Assembly: GCA_035578905.1 (NCBI GenBank)
Contig: JAQJVL010000104.1
Location: 186,001-250,000 of the forward strand
DNA: 64,000 nucleotides
Source: Stictocephala bisonia
Lineage: Eukaryota; Arthropoda; Insecta; Hemiptera; Membracidae
Direction of reading: 5' to 3'
The notes beneath the pieces were generated by a model. The model was given only the letters and a program-made list of their open reading frames with translations, did not search any database and was not told the origin of the DNA. A program made the position numbers and the translations under genes. Numbering within the stretch: the stretch's first letter is position 1; each line of letters begins with the position of its first letter. Positions 1 through 11,139 of this stretch are shown in pieces.

Positions 1-2435
1 CAAGACTTTAGAAGACACAGGGGTTGTTGTTTCACAAGGAACTGTAGAAGCAACCGAAGAGCCTCAACAGAAGAGAAAGAAAATTTGGAATTTCTTCATT
101 GAACAGAAGGCGAAAAATCAAGGTCAAACACTAACTACGACCAGCAATGCACTGCAAGACATGAGGTTGTATTTGTCTCAGCCATTGATTGACACTGAAG
201 AAATGGATCCTGTCAGTTATTGGAAAAAATATGAAGAAGCCTTCCCAAGTTTAGCACCATTAGCCAATAAATATTTATCAATACCAGCAACCTCTGTTCC
301 TTCAGAACGAGTATTTTCTAAAGCAGGACAGATTTGTAGGGAGAGAAGAAGCAGGTTAAAACCCAAACTTGTTGACAAACTAGTTTTTCTTAATGCAAAT
401 AGCACTTTCAATTAAATAAATTTATAAGTATTTGAGTTTTTCTATCATAAAAAGTTATTTTATTTTGAAATCAAAATATTTATCTCATTCTGAAAATGTT
501 AAATGAACATTTTTGAAATATAATTCTAGTTGTAACTATGTAAGATGGGTCATTAATCTATTACTCATTGGGTGCTTTTAACACTAATTTTCCTATGTTC
601 CAATATGACTCATTATTAAATGATTTAATTTTGTGAATTTATGTACATATATCATAGGCCTAATAGTTGTATTTGTTCAATTTATTACTTTTTTATGTTT
701 CATGTTGATACTTTGTAAATAATGTCATAGATTTTTTTACTTTGGTTATACTTTTAATTATGCTTATGTTTAATTGTGCTTTACTTATGTAGTATTTAGT
801 AGTCTTATCATTTAAGTGTAGTCAGTACTTTTTCAGTTTAGTGAGTAAAAATAGTTACACACTAATATTCTTTTGTTCCTATGTTATTACTTATGTTATG
901 ATTTTTTTTTAATTTATGTTCACGTATCTTAATAGCTGTAATTGTTCAATTTATTATTTTGCATATTTCGTATTGCTACTGTGTAAAAAATTTCATTGGT
1001 AGGCCTATGTGTAACTTTGATTGTAATTTTAAATATGCCTGGATGTTAGTTTTAAGTAGTCTATCATTTAAGTTTATTCAGTACATTTTCATATCATAAT
1101 TCATAACTAACCTTCATGAAAATAATTAAGTTACTATGTATGCCTATTAGTTTAATATCTTTCAAATAACGTAATACTTTATAGTAATGTTTTTAATTGT
1201 TATGTATTTGTCCATTCAAATTTAGTTCCTTAGATAATTTAACTTTGAGGGACTAGTAAGCCTATAAACAATTATTTTGCTTTAATCTACAAAATATTTT
1301 AGGTCCATTAATGTTAACCTTGTCATACACGTTATATTTTATTATAATTTTTTAAATTGAAACTACTAATTTTAAATATTAAGATTTTAAATATTGTTAG
1401 TTTTTTCATGAAACTTGATTTACACATTGCTGTTGCTTATGGATAATTGGCCTACATTTTAAAGTAACTCAAAATTCTACTGCATAGTTGAGTAATGATT
1501 AACATTTTTAACAGTGCAACACATTATTATATTATGCATTTAGAGTGTGTCAGTTTATTTTCAAAGGGAAAAGCGAATAATTACTTATGTTTAAGAAAAT
1601 TTGGCTTGTGTTATAACTTAATTAAATTTTTTAGTTTAAGTTTAATTTTTTAAAATATGTGTAATTTTGAACTGTCTAAATTATAAATATCAGAATGATG
1701 GCAATTGTTAAAAAAAGAATAAAAAATAATTTCAACCCCATTTTATAAAGCTAACTCAGTAGGCATAATATCAAAATATTTAGTGCAATTTGTATATTTA
1801 AATAATAGTTTGCAATTTACTTAGTTGATTCGCTACAAAATGAAATTAATGTCTGTAGTTTAATCAATATTGTTATTAATAAAACTCTTTGGTTCCAAAA
1901 TATTATAATGTGTTTTTGCAAGCCCTATTTTAAATATTGTAGTCCTAAATAATTCTGAAACATTCATATTTAATTATTACATAGCTGATTCACCAAAAAT
2001 AAATAATAAAATAAGAAATAATAAATAAAAATAGAAGCAAAAACTACACCAAATATGAGTTGGGTTCAATTTTAGTTATTTGGTAAATAACTTAATAAGT
2101 TTAATGTTTTAACTCTCGACTCCATTTCAATTATTTTCTGTCAACTACTAGCCTATAGATTTTCTGATATAAAGATTTAAATAGGAAGTAGTTTATTTAC
2201 TGCAAAAATTGAATTCAGTAAATCACTCTCATCTCGACTCACAAAAGCACCGATTGAAACAAGTCTGATGCTTCTAAAATCACTTGTACAACCGAAGAAC
2301 CACTCGTTCAACCGTTCGCCCATACGAGGTAAGGAGTGGGGGAGACTGAATCATTCGACTGAAAACAGTTGAGTGAATTGAAAAACAACCGACTTACCAG
2401 TCGGTTGTTTTATTCCGTCGGTTGTCCCAACACTA
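1..2435 (+). mobile_element. hAT transposon, 3' part (left end outside window)
   Basis: This is the 3' portion of a hAT DNA transposon: the end of the transposase gene (to 415), about 2 kb of AT-rich non-coding DNA and the terminal inverted repeat, ending CCCAACACTA at 2435. It equals the reverse complement of 23459-25893: position 1 pairs with 25893 and 2435 with 23459, so there is no net indel, and every stretch I compared matched. The subterminal region (2380-2430) repeats the ACAACCGAC motif in both orientations, a likely transposase-binding array. The target duplication cannot be checked because the other end lies outside the window; the flanking octamer here is GTAAAAAG. Confidence 0.93.
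2..415 (+). CDS. hAT transposase, C-terminal part (partial)
   Basis: The frame is open from the window edge to a TAA at 413-415 and encodes the last 137 residues of the transposase also present whole at 25479-27446. It contains the hATC dimerisation domain, with the signature LANKYLSIPATSVPSERVFS followed by a basic stretch (RRSRLKPKL). In this family the domain drives multimerisation and contributes to the catalytic fold; the protein acts in the nucleus. The N-terminal BED finger and most of the RNase-H-like core lie outside the window, so whether this copy is intact cannot be told. Confidence 0.9.
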   Translation, partial: KTLEDTGVVVSQGTVEATEEPQQKRKKIWNFFIEQKAKNQGQTLTTTSNALQDMRLYLSQPLIDTEEMDPVSYWKKYEEAFPSLAPLANKYLSIPATSVPSERVFSKAGQICRERRSRLKPKLVDKLVFLNANSTFN

Positions 2436-2809
2436 GTAAAAAGTTGGGTTATCTTTTTAAAATTGCTTGAATTTCAGTCGACCGGCACTATCATATCAAA
2501 TTCAACAGGTGTGCAATGGAATGGGAAAACAAAGTTAGCATCAGCATGCTTCTTCTGCAGCTGTTTAACGTACGTGGTAAAACCTTTAGTCATTACTACC
2601 ATAGAGTACAATATTCTGCATATAAAGAAAAATATGAATACAAACGAAGCTTGGAAATTTACTTGGTCATGCACCCTTTTTAAAATTAAAAATTCAGTGA
2701 GGGTTTTTATTTATAAAAAACTTATTATTATTTCAGTGCAAAATTGCTCACATATTGAAGATTAATATGCATACTACCACTATTCAACTGTATTTTAAAT
2801 ATTTCAGTA
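2436..2809. other. Unassigned intergenic stretch
   Basis: AT-rich DNA between the hAT end and a small palindromic element. Overlapping ORFs on both strands (2463-2765 and 2474-2674) have no recognisable motif and look like chance openings. Confidence 0.5.
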
Positions 2810-2872
2810 CCATAGACCTTCTATTATAATAGAAGATCTACCATAAGGTCTATTATAATAGAAGGTCTATGG
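2810..2872. mobile_element. Short palindromic MITE, CATAGACCTTCTAT family
   Basis: A 63-bp nearly self-complementary unit starting CCATAGACCTTCTATTATA and ending with its complement. The same ends recur at 13941-13985 and on the 460-bp unit at 28113-28572, so this is a repeat family. No clean target duplication is visible here (CAGTA on the left, TATAA on the right). Confidence 0.6.
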
Positions 2873-2944
2873 TATAAGTGATTAGAGTAAGAATATGAAA
2901 ATCAGAGACGGTAATGGAGAACTAGTTGACGACCCTGTTGTAGT

Positions 2945-3090
2945 TGCAATTTGCAAATATGTTTAACAGCTGATAGTTTTCTGAGATGGCAGGTATAGTT
3001 AACTCTTCAAAGTATGTCTGTAGTTCTATTAAAAGTACTGTTAAAGAGTCACTCTTTCATTACCCGACATCGCAAAATGAAGTGAAGATT
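2945..3090 (+). repeat. 146-bp dispersed repeat, copy 1
   Basis: This segment from TGCAATTTGC to GTGAAGATT recurs in the same orientation at 6235-6380. I saw one difference by eye (GACATC here, GATATC there). It lies at the 5' side of a decayed LINE remnant. Confidence 0.85.
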
Positions 3091-3099
3091 ATTATAAAC

Positions 3100-4650
3100 G
3101 TATATGAAAATGAAAAAGTCGTGTGGGCCTAATGAAATTCGAGAAATCATTTTGAAAGAAACGTCAGATATGATTTCTCTTCCCCCTAGTACCGTACTTT
3201 AATTAACTACTCATTCCAGAGTGGTAGATTTCCAGACTCTTTAAAACAATCACTGGTAAGGCCCATAATTAAAAAGGGTAATAATACAGTTGTGAGAACT
3301 TCAGGTCTATTTCATTAACCACTAAGGTTTTCAAAAAAACTGTCATGATTCGCCAATGTCAAATCCTAAATAATCATAATCTGTTGTATGAAAATCAATT
3401 TGAATTCATTGCCGGAAAATCTACAACAGATGCTGTTTTCATTCTAGTCAATGACATTGTACAAGCTCTTGATTAAAAAAAGCATACATATGGAATATTT
3501 TTTAAATTGAAGTAAAGCTTTCGACTCAGTAAATCACGATCTACTGATGAGAAAGATTACATGGGCCGATATTAAGGAAATTGGCATAGGGTTGGTTTCA
3601 GTCATACCTACAAGGTCGAAAGCAATATATTGAGATATCGGTAGTTTATCATTTATAATGGCAGTCTATCAGCAGTTAAGAATGGGGCTGGCTATCAACG
3701 GTGTTACACATCCTCTTAGACTTGTGTAGTGACTGGAGTGCCTCAAGGGCCCATCCTCGTCCCAATCTTATTTGTTTTAAATATACACGATCTTCCTTCA
3801 AGTGTTGATTATTCTGGAGTCTGTTTGTTTGTTGACGATACCTATCTTTCCTTGTCCAGTCCTAATAGGGATTTGTTGGAACAATACACTTTTTTCATGA
3901 AGACAATTTCCTTCAATGATGTGACAGTAATTTGCTCAAAATGAATCAATAAAAAAGTCCAATTCTGCATTAAAATTACAAACTGAACCTAGTTTGGTTT
4001 CAAATTCCTGAACCGACTAAAACTGTCAATTTCTGGGTGTAACTTTGAATGACAGTTACATTCACACGTTGCACATATCTCTAATCGCATAAGTTCAGGT
4101 ATTATTGTTCTAAGGTATTATTATCGCCAAAGGATTCTGGCAGGTTATGTAGGTTCTGATGTTCTCCTTGCCACCTACTACGGCTTACTGTATCACCCTT
4201 TGGATTAGACAGTGACTGTGTGGGATTGTGAAAGCCAAAAGACAATGCATCTGTTTAGACTCCAGAAAAAAAACGATAAGAATTGGGTTAATTCAAATCT
4301 TCCATTCTTCTTTCGTTGGGCAGAAACATTTTCCGTACTTTCAAAATATTAACTTTCCCGTATATTTAAATTGTTGAAACCATCTACTTTGTAACAGAAA
4401 CAATCCAATTATTCCAAAATCACAGAACAACCTCTTTTGAAAAACAACTGTTTATAACGGCATCACTCTGTTCAATATGATCCCGAATGAGCTCAAGTTG
4501 TTGTCAGACTATACAAAATTCCGGACCAAACTAAAAGGTATTGTAATAGAAAATACCTATTACAGCGTACGTGAATTTTTGGCTGACGGGTGTGACTGAG
4601 TCAGTTAGCTGAGATACTTAGTAAAATATATCATATTAATTTTAATCTTA
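3100..4650 (+). pseudogene. Decayed non-LTR retrotransposon (LINE), RT remnant
   Basis: A heavily mutated ORF2 of a CR1/Jockey-type LINE, readable only by switching frames. Around 3370-3470 the sequence still spells the conserved stretch before RT motif A. The open piece 3729-3944 holds GVPQGP and FVDDT, a substituted form of the catalytic YADD/FADDT block, so the catalytic aspartates are partly kept. 4030-4580 matches the C-terminal thumb and tail of such polymerases (for example a piece reading IPNELKLLSDYTKFRTKLKG). Many stops and frameshifts show an old dead copy. Confidence 0.75.
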
Positions 4651-4689
4651 TTTGTGGTGATGTAGCTTTTCACATTGTAGTATAGTTTA

Positions 4690-5125
4690 TCAAACAACAA
4701 AAACTTCAAAAAAGTAAAAAAATGTCGCCAAGCACATAAAAAAAGCTATTGATAAATAAACCAAAAAATATGTGAAATCAAAATGGAATGGCCGTGGCCT
4801 TCCGAAGGTACGTGTACCTTCGGTACTCCAATGAAACAAATAAACCACACAAATAAATTGGAAAAATATAAATATTAATGAAAATTTAAATTCTTGGCGT
4901 TGACGTTCAAGCGAGGTTTAAAAAATGCCACCACCAAGGATTCTAATTTTCATCCATGTCAATAGTTTTCCAATTTATTTGTGTTTATTTGTTTGTTTGT
5001 TTCATTGGAGTACCGAAGGTACTTGGCCACCCCGTTTTAATTTCATATCTTTTTTAGTTTATTTATCAATAGTTTTTAAATGTGTTTGGCGTCTTTTTTA
5101 CTTTTTTGAATTTGTTGTTGTTTGA
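4690..5125. mobile_element. Foldback-type inverted repeat element
   Basis: Two long arms, 4690-4865 and 4966-5125, are imperfect reverse complements separated by about 100 bp. Both contain TACCTTCGGTACTCCAATGA or its complement and runs of ATTTGTTTG-type repeats. Transcription through it would give a long hairpin. There is no coding potential; ORFs at 4925-5451 are chance openings in T-rich DNA. It is best explained as a foldback/MITE-like element of unknown superfamily; no clear target duplication was found. Confidence 0.7.
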
Positions 5126-5424
5126 TTTCACATTTTTTTTTGTTTATTTATATATAACTTTTAATGTCCTCCTGCGTTGTATTACTTTTTCAAAGTTTCA
5201 TGTGTTACAACCCAGGACAAACGGAGTTAAATGTATTTCTTTTCGGCCTCCTCCATCTCCAGTATGAGTACATTTTTCCTTCAATAATTTCGAATACAAT
5301 TACCCTGGGATTTTTTCCCCTTGAATTCATTTTTCACCTTGAAATTTTTGACGCTTGGAATACAATAGTGTTGGTTAATTTTGCTCTTTTTGTTGCTCTC
5401 GGAAAATACCATATATTGTATTTT

Positions 5425-5527
5425 ATTCCCCTCCGGATGCTATTTCCCTAGCTGCTTGATGTCTATAAGTACGACTAGCCGACTTAAAGACATCAAGCAG
5501 CTAGGGAAATAGCATCTGGAGGGGAAT
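5425..5527. repeat. Near-perfect palindrome, 40-bp arms
   Basis: Arm 5425-5464 is the reverse complement of 5488-5527, with a mismatch near CCGGATG versus CATCTGG, around a 23-bp spacer. The core reads TTTCCCTAGCTGCTTGATG and its complement. Nothing is coded. Confidence 0.85.
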
Positions 5528-6136
5528 AATTGCTTCACTACGGGGTTATTCTTTACGCTTCTTACCATTTCCATGTGGTACCCCCTAAACCACTATGCCA
5601 ATATAAAAGCTCAACCTGCTGCCATTCCTCTAGACAGTAAAGTTGTATGGTCTAGAAAACCCTATAAGTCTGCTTTAGGGGAATTTCAACACGGTTATCT
5701 CAGTATTGTATATTAATCCCAAATATATTTTACACGTAATTTTATAGAGAACAAATATATAGAAAGTGTAGTTAATTGTAAACTGTAATTATTGCATCAA
5801 TAGGATAAAATATCAAACATACAGTTTAAACATGTTTATTTCTTTTCAATACAGTTGTTATTAATTTACTAAAATCAACCCAATGTTATCGTTATTGAAC
5901 TATTTTTTAGGAGGGATTTTTATCCTTTAGGAGTATTTGATCAAGATGAAAATACTTTAGTTTTCCTATTTAGCCTAAAACAAATATTTGTACCGAATTT
6001 CATCTCTTTATGTTAACGGGAAGTGGGAGAGTTAGTGATGAGTGAGGGACGGCTTTCTCTTTTACATATAGAGAGATTATCAGTTTATTTCTTCGGTTAT
6101 CATCATCTTAGTATTTTTGTCCCTCACGATAGTATC
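5528..6136. other. Unassigned stretch
   Basis: AT-rich DNA with no motif I recognise. It includes a run of diverse sequence around 5600-5660 that is not an ORF. Confidence 0.4.
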
Positions 6137-6480
6137 TTGCTTTTGATTTACCTTCGAATGCTATCCGACGGCTACAGCAGGAATAACACATATTTCCATC
6201 ACCTCTTGTTATTCTCAAAAGAGATGAAAAGGCGTGCAATTTGCAAATATGTTTAACAGCTGATAGTTTTCTGAGATGGCAGGTATAGTTAACTCTTCAA
6301 AGTATGTCTGTAGTTCTATTAAAAGTACTGTTAAAGAGTCACTCTTTCATTACCCGATATCGCAAAATGAAGTGAAGATTGCTTTTGATTTCCCTTCGAA
6401 TGCTATCCGACGGCTACAGCAGGAATAACACATATTTCCATCACCTCTTGTTATTCTCAAAAGAGATGAAAAGGCGTGCA
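6137..6480 (+). repeat. Duplicated 102-bp segments flanking copy 2 of the 146-bp repeat
   Basis: Segment A (6137-6238, TTGCTTTTGATTT to AGGCGTGCA) is repeated at 6379-6480. Between and overlapping them lies copy 2 of the 146-bp repeat (6235-6380) also found at 2945-3090. The arrangement A-B-A suggests a tandem duplication of a unit of about 242 bp, or insertion of B with a long duplication of A. A 121-codon minus-strand opening (6350-6715) runs through it without recognisable domains. Confidence 0.85.
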
Positions 6481-7359
6481 TGTAAACAATGAAATGAAAA
6501 CATGCAAGCACACTGTCTGAGTACCTGAGGCTGTTGTCACGTTGAACGACCGCTGTTTTGTACTCTGTATCTTCACCAGGGAATACTGATTGATTTGGAT
6601 GATGAGTTCCAGACGTGTGGAACCGCTTACACTTTCCACTTGATCCAAATTTCAGGTGGAATATTTTGTTCCGAGGTTTCAACTGGATGCACTGCAAATC
6701 TTGAAGCTCATTCACCTATGGGGATTGTCGTGCATATACTGGTTTCTTTTTATACTCATCACACCGCAGATTAGTGGATATAAAAATATCAAACGAAAAC
6801 AGTGGCTTCTATCACTGTTTCACTCGAGTATTCTAATGACGTCGCATGTTCGTAGATTTAGATTTTAATTTATTGTATAAAAATAGCACATACAATTTCT
6901 TAGGTTATGCCATTGGAACATATTCATTGATCCACAGTCTCAGTAAAAAAATGAAAAACACAAAGCTATATTGTTTTGAGAAAAAAGTTATGTTGTTGAA
7001 CAATACTTAACTAAGTTCTTTATAGGTTTTGCCGTTGTAACATATCTATTGATCCGCAGTCCATGTAAAATAATGAATAAAATGTAAAAAAATGAATTTC
7101 TATCTTGTTTTGAGAAAAAAATTATTAATGAAACCTATGTGTTCATAGTAGGTTATGTTGGTGTATATAACTTGTTATTATTATTATTACTAAACGTTTA
7201 ACAGCTGTGACCAATGGAACAATATCATTGAAGCAATTTCAGTTCAAAATATGTTCTAGTTTGCGGATCATACCATGTTCCTTATAGAGGAAGTAATGGC
7301 AATGAGTTGGAGATGGGGACATAATGTAAGGTAAACCAGATGGAACAATTCGTTTCTGA
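6481..7359. other. Unassigned stretch with short imperfect repeats
   Basis: No gene recognised. 6890-7090 contains two related segments: GGTTATGCCATTGGAACATA...ATTGATCCACAG and GGTTTTGCCGTTGTAACATA...ATTGATCCGCAG, about 117 bp apart, so it is a degenerate local duplication. Confidence 0.4.
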
Positions 7360-8060
7360 AAATCAATTAAAATTAAATCCTTCAAAAAATTGATAACTGT
7401 GTAGCCAAACTCTCCAAAGGAAACAGACAAAATTCAATACCCTTCCTGCACTATATGTAGGTGGGGAGAAGCTGGATATTAAAACATCAGCCGACTTCTT
7501 GTGAGTGAGATTAGACGATACATATTAGCAGTCTTGAAAGCATATTAGTCAAAGGTCTCTTTGTGTTGAGAACAGTGGGGAAGTTTAGAAAAAAACAAAC
7601 TCATCAGAATAATTTATTTTAACCTTGTAGAATCTCATATAACCTACTCGATTGTTCTGTGGAGCATTGGAAAGGATCATTTGGATAACATTTTTAAGTG
7701 GCAAAAGCAAGCCATGAGAGCGATGGCTCGAATGACGGCTCGAGGTCCTTGCGGAGGGCCTTTGCGATCCTAGGCATACTCACGTTTCTTTCTCTCTTCA
7801 TATTAGAGACAGTAATGTACACAAGAATTCTCATAAAATTACCCACACGTTCAACAGTCATATTTACAACACCAGCCATAACAACTGCTTTCCACAATTT
7901 CATAGACTAGCTACATTAAAAAAAAAAACTTGGATTATATAGGATTAAAAATGATTGTCATTTCCCCAGGAAATTAAAAGTTTAAAAGATAATTTCAAAT
8001 TTAATCTACTTCATCACTGCTTTTACAGCGTACAGGAACTCTGGGACACACATACCTCTA
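7360..8060 (+). pseudogene. Decayed LINE remnant, C-terminal RT region
   Basis: Frame-switching translation on the + strand gives the C-terminal part of a LINE ORF2. 7600-7770 reads VESHITYSIVLWSIG followed by a WQKQAMRAMARM-type segment, the region after the RT palm in CR1/Jockey elements. Stops throughout show a dead copy. It is distinct from the remnant at 3100-4650, which has its own C-terminus. Confidence 0.65.
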
Positions 8061-8659
8061 CCTCAATCCCTATTAGGGCCTAGGTCAATAACTAACTAGT
8101 CTACCTATTCTAATCTGTGACCCCCTCCATAGGGCACATCAACGTCACCGCCGGAGAAGGTGCTATAAACACTTATATCCTTACACACTATTTACCTTCA
8201 CTTTTCTATCAAGAAAAATGCTATACTGTTAGATTTAGCATTTTTCATAACCCAGAAAAATTCAAAATGGCTAACGAGAAACTGCTGACCTGTTTTCACA
8301 GTTGAAGTTTTTATTTTACTGACGCTGTTATATTTACTTTAGATTAAATAAAAATAAATGTTCCAATTAACAATACAATTCTGTACAAAAAGGTCACTAC
8401 CATTGTACGTGTACGGGGTCATTATGTTGTTTAATTCACAATAACGTTTACTACAAGAATGTTTATATACTTCTATCCTGTATATGCAATAGTTTCCTGA
8501 CAAAAAGTTAGTTAAGTTGAGCTTTTTGTAAAAAAATGTGATTTTGAATATAATCCATAAATGTTCATATATTTTGAATATATCCATTTTTTCTTTTGAG
8601 CATGATTATAATAACAAATTGGAAACTTTAAAACCTTGTACACTATTTACGTTTACCAC
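8061..8659. other. Unassigned AT-rich stretch
   Basis: Nothing recognisable. Short ORFs at 8117-8305 (+) and 8339-8587 (-) carry no motif. Confidence 0.4.
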
Positions 8660-8888
8660 TCTGTTGACCAACTAACCACTTATGATCATCTTGGGTAGAC
8701 CCCCCTGCCCGGTGATCATGTTGGAGGCCCCCTGTGATCAACTTGGGGGTAATCACCCGTTATTACAACCCGTTATTACCGTTGTATCTCAGGTAGCCCT
8801 CATGGTCAAATTGACTAGCACCCCGTGATCAACTTAGTTGGCTCCTCGATCAACTATCTTGGGTAGCCCTCGTGATCTACTTGTCTAT
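8660..8888. repeat. Degenerate minisatellite (GTGATCAACTTGGGTAGCCCC-like), left part
   Basis: About nine diverged units of roughly 22-28 bp, each with TGATCA(A/T)CTTG followed by GGTAGCCCC-like sequence. The array resumes at 10827 after the inserted hAT element, so both parts were once one array. Confidence 0.7.
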
Positions 8889-9393
8889 CTCCACGTCAGG
8901 GGCGTAGCCAAGGGGGGATATCGGGATGTATCCCCCCCCGAAATAAAAAGAAAAATACTTTCAAAATTACGTTGACACCTATAATTAAAATAACCCATAG
9001 TTGTAATGCATCATAAAATAGTCAATTAATTATGACTATTTCAAAGATGTAGACAATTCACACAACCTTCAATGTTGTTTTTTATTACAACCTATGCTCC
9101 ACAAATAGCAAATCGCCGTTTATGTACAGGTATTCACTTCCCATGTCACCGACACCGACTTGACGTAGTGAATAAGAATGACAACGATTAATCGAATCTA
9201 TAAAGTAATCGATTAAATCTAACAAACTGATTGATTAATGATAAGAAATTTGTTAGCACGATTAAAGGAATAAATCGATTAATTAATTCAATCAATCTAT
9301 CAAACCATTAAGCCCGGCTTTCTACATTTTATTTAGCAAAATTACTTCTATTTTTATATAAAATATTTTCAGAACACATTAAAACTGCCGTCA

Positions 9394-10173
9394 AATGCAA
9401 ACAACTACACTGGACTTAGCCGATGCAATGCAGTATTTTGAAACATTTGCAACGGAAATTCAAAATATGATAGACAACTCTGAATCTGTTTTTGACGAGT
9501 TGTTCAAGGACGCAGAAGATATTGCTAAAGAAACATCTTCATACCTAGAATAACTGGAAAACAAACATCAAGACCAAACTACAAGACAAGTGAACCTAAA
9601 GAATATTTCAGGCTTTCGTTGTTTATTCCCTTCATGGACTTCCTGCTTCAAGAAATGAGAGCTAGATTCTTGGTGCACAAAAGTGTATTAGAAAACTTGT
9701 GCTGCTTTCTCCCCAAAAAATGTGCAGAACTTGATAATGAAAGAATTAAATTATGTTGCAAATTTGTTTCAAATCAATGGCCTAATGATTTGTGCAATCC
9801 TTTCCAGCTTGAAGGCGAGACGAAAATGTGGAGGAGAAGTTGGATTAACTTTAAGAAGACTGATTCTGATTTACCTCAAGAGTTTGTGTCGTCCATAAAT
9901 AAGTGTGATGAACGTATATTTCCTTCAATTTTCAAAGCATTGAAAACAGCAGCTACATTACCAATAACAACAGATACTGCCGAGAGATCATTTTCAACCC
10001 TTCGACGCTTGAAATCATATCTGCGCAGTACAACAAGTCAAAGTTGCCTTAATGGTTTGACACATATCTCTATACATCGCGATATAGTAGTAAAACCTGA
10101 TGAAGTCTTGGACATAATGGCCAAAAAGCCCAGGAAACTTCAAATCAGACTTCAAAACAAAATTGTTTTGTAA
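9394..10173 (+). pseudogene. hAT transposase fragment (C-terminal half, hATC)
   Basis: Two in-register pieces of a DUF4371/ZMYM-type hAT transposase. 9394-9551 (starting QTTTLDLADAMQYFETFATE, ending at a stop) leads by a frame change near 9600 into 9619-10173. The second piece carries the hATC dimerisation domain: TLPITTDTAERSFSTLRRLK followed by SYLRST. This is the module that ends with ERSFS in this branch of hAT. The N-terminal zinc finger and the first catalytic aspartates are absent, so it cannot be active alone. Confidence 0.85.
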
Positions 10174-10818
10174 CGTTTTATTTTAGGTAATATTCCTTGT
10201 AAACAATTCTTCAATTATTGTTTGATTACACTTTTGATCAAAAAGTTTGTTTCCTTTACTGCCTAACTTCTTTTACATTTAAATGGTACTATTTTTTAAC
10301 CTTATTTCTTTTTTCAGGTTGGTTATATGAATGTTTTTATATTTTTGTATGATTTCTTCATGAAACCTTAAATAACTTATTTTGTAACAATTACAAATTT
10401 CAATTGTTTACCATGCTCTAGTAATCTGAAAATAGCCTTACATTGCACAATATTTGTTTAATTTCAATTACCAATAACTTAAATTTTTACTGAACATTGG
10501 GACAAAAAACAGTACCTCTAAAAACATTGTTAAACTATAAATGTTTAAATTACATTATTAAGGCTCTATTATAACAACCGAAGTTCGTAAAAAATAGACT
10601 GATACAGCCTACAGACTTGTCTAGTAGTATGAACTAGTTCGAGTGTCTACTTTTCTAAATAATCTGTTTAAGGTTATGCTTCAGCAGATTTAATGTACTC
10701 ATTTGCTACAAGAAAAGCTTTAAGATTTATTTAGTTGGCAATTAATTAAAAATATGAAATACCCCCCAGGCCCCCGGTGTCGCCCCCCCCCCGAAATGAA
10801 TTCCTGGCTACGCCACTG
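10174..10818. other. 3' non-coding part of the 8897-10818 hAT
   Basis: AT-rich sequence after the transposase stop, running to a C-rich subterminal stretch (10760-10800, CCCCCCAGGCCCCCGG) and the right inverted repeat. No gene. Confidence 0.7.
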
Positions 10819-10826
10819 CTCCACGT

Positions 10827-11110
10827 AATGAATTTGAGTAGCTCCCGATATCAACTTATTAACTACTGTTATTAACTTAGATAGCCAACTGTAGCCTTAG
10901 GAAGCTTAAGTAGCCTGAGCTTCCTTGATCAGCTTGAGAAGTTACTGTTCTAATTTGGTATCCCAAAATCAACAGGGATAGGATGTCAGTGGACTTGTTT
11001 TGGTAGTCTTTATTCATTTTGCCTAACCACCCGTGATCATTTGTGAAACCACTCGGATGTTTGGTGGCCACCGATGATCGTCTGGGGTGGTCATTTGACT
11101 ACTATGGTTG
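10827..11110. repeat. Degenerate minisatellite, right part
   Basis: Continuation of the array at 8660-8888 after the hAT insertion, with diverged GATCANCTT...TAGCC units. It decays toward 11100. Confidence 0.55.
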
Positions 11111-11139
11111 CTTGTGATAACTTTAATGATATAGCTAAG

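Larger units (their letters stand above)
8897..10818 (+). mobile_element. hAT element with perfect 8-bp target duplication
   Basis: A complete 1922-bp hAT insertion. The ends are CAGGGGCGTAGCCAAGG (8897) and CCTGGCTACGCCACTG (to 10818), complementary in 14 of the outer 16 positions. The flanking octamer CTCCACGT is duplicated exactly at 8889-8896 and 10819-10826. Internally only the C-terminal half of a transposase remains, so this is a deletion derivative. It interrupts a minisatellite. Exact duplications with a decayed ORF suggest moderate age. Confidence 0.95.

Noticed and set aside
2808..2874. Tc1/mariner-type TA target for the small palindromic element
   Set aside because: TA flanks one copy only; the other two copies have 5-bp duplications.
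5082..5451. Hydrophobic ORFs as membrane proteins
   Set aside because: They are T-rich openings inside and beside a foldback element; the composition explains the Phe/Leu/Tyr content.
6350..6715. 121-codon minus-strand ORF as a gene
   Set aside because: It runs through a local duplication and has no recognisable domain or splice signal.
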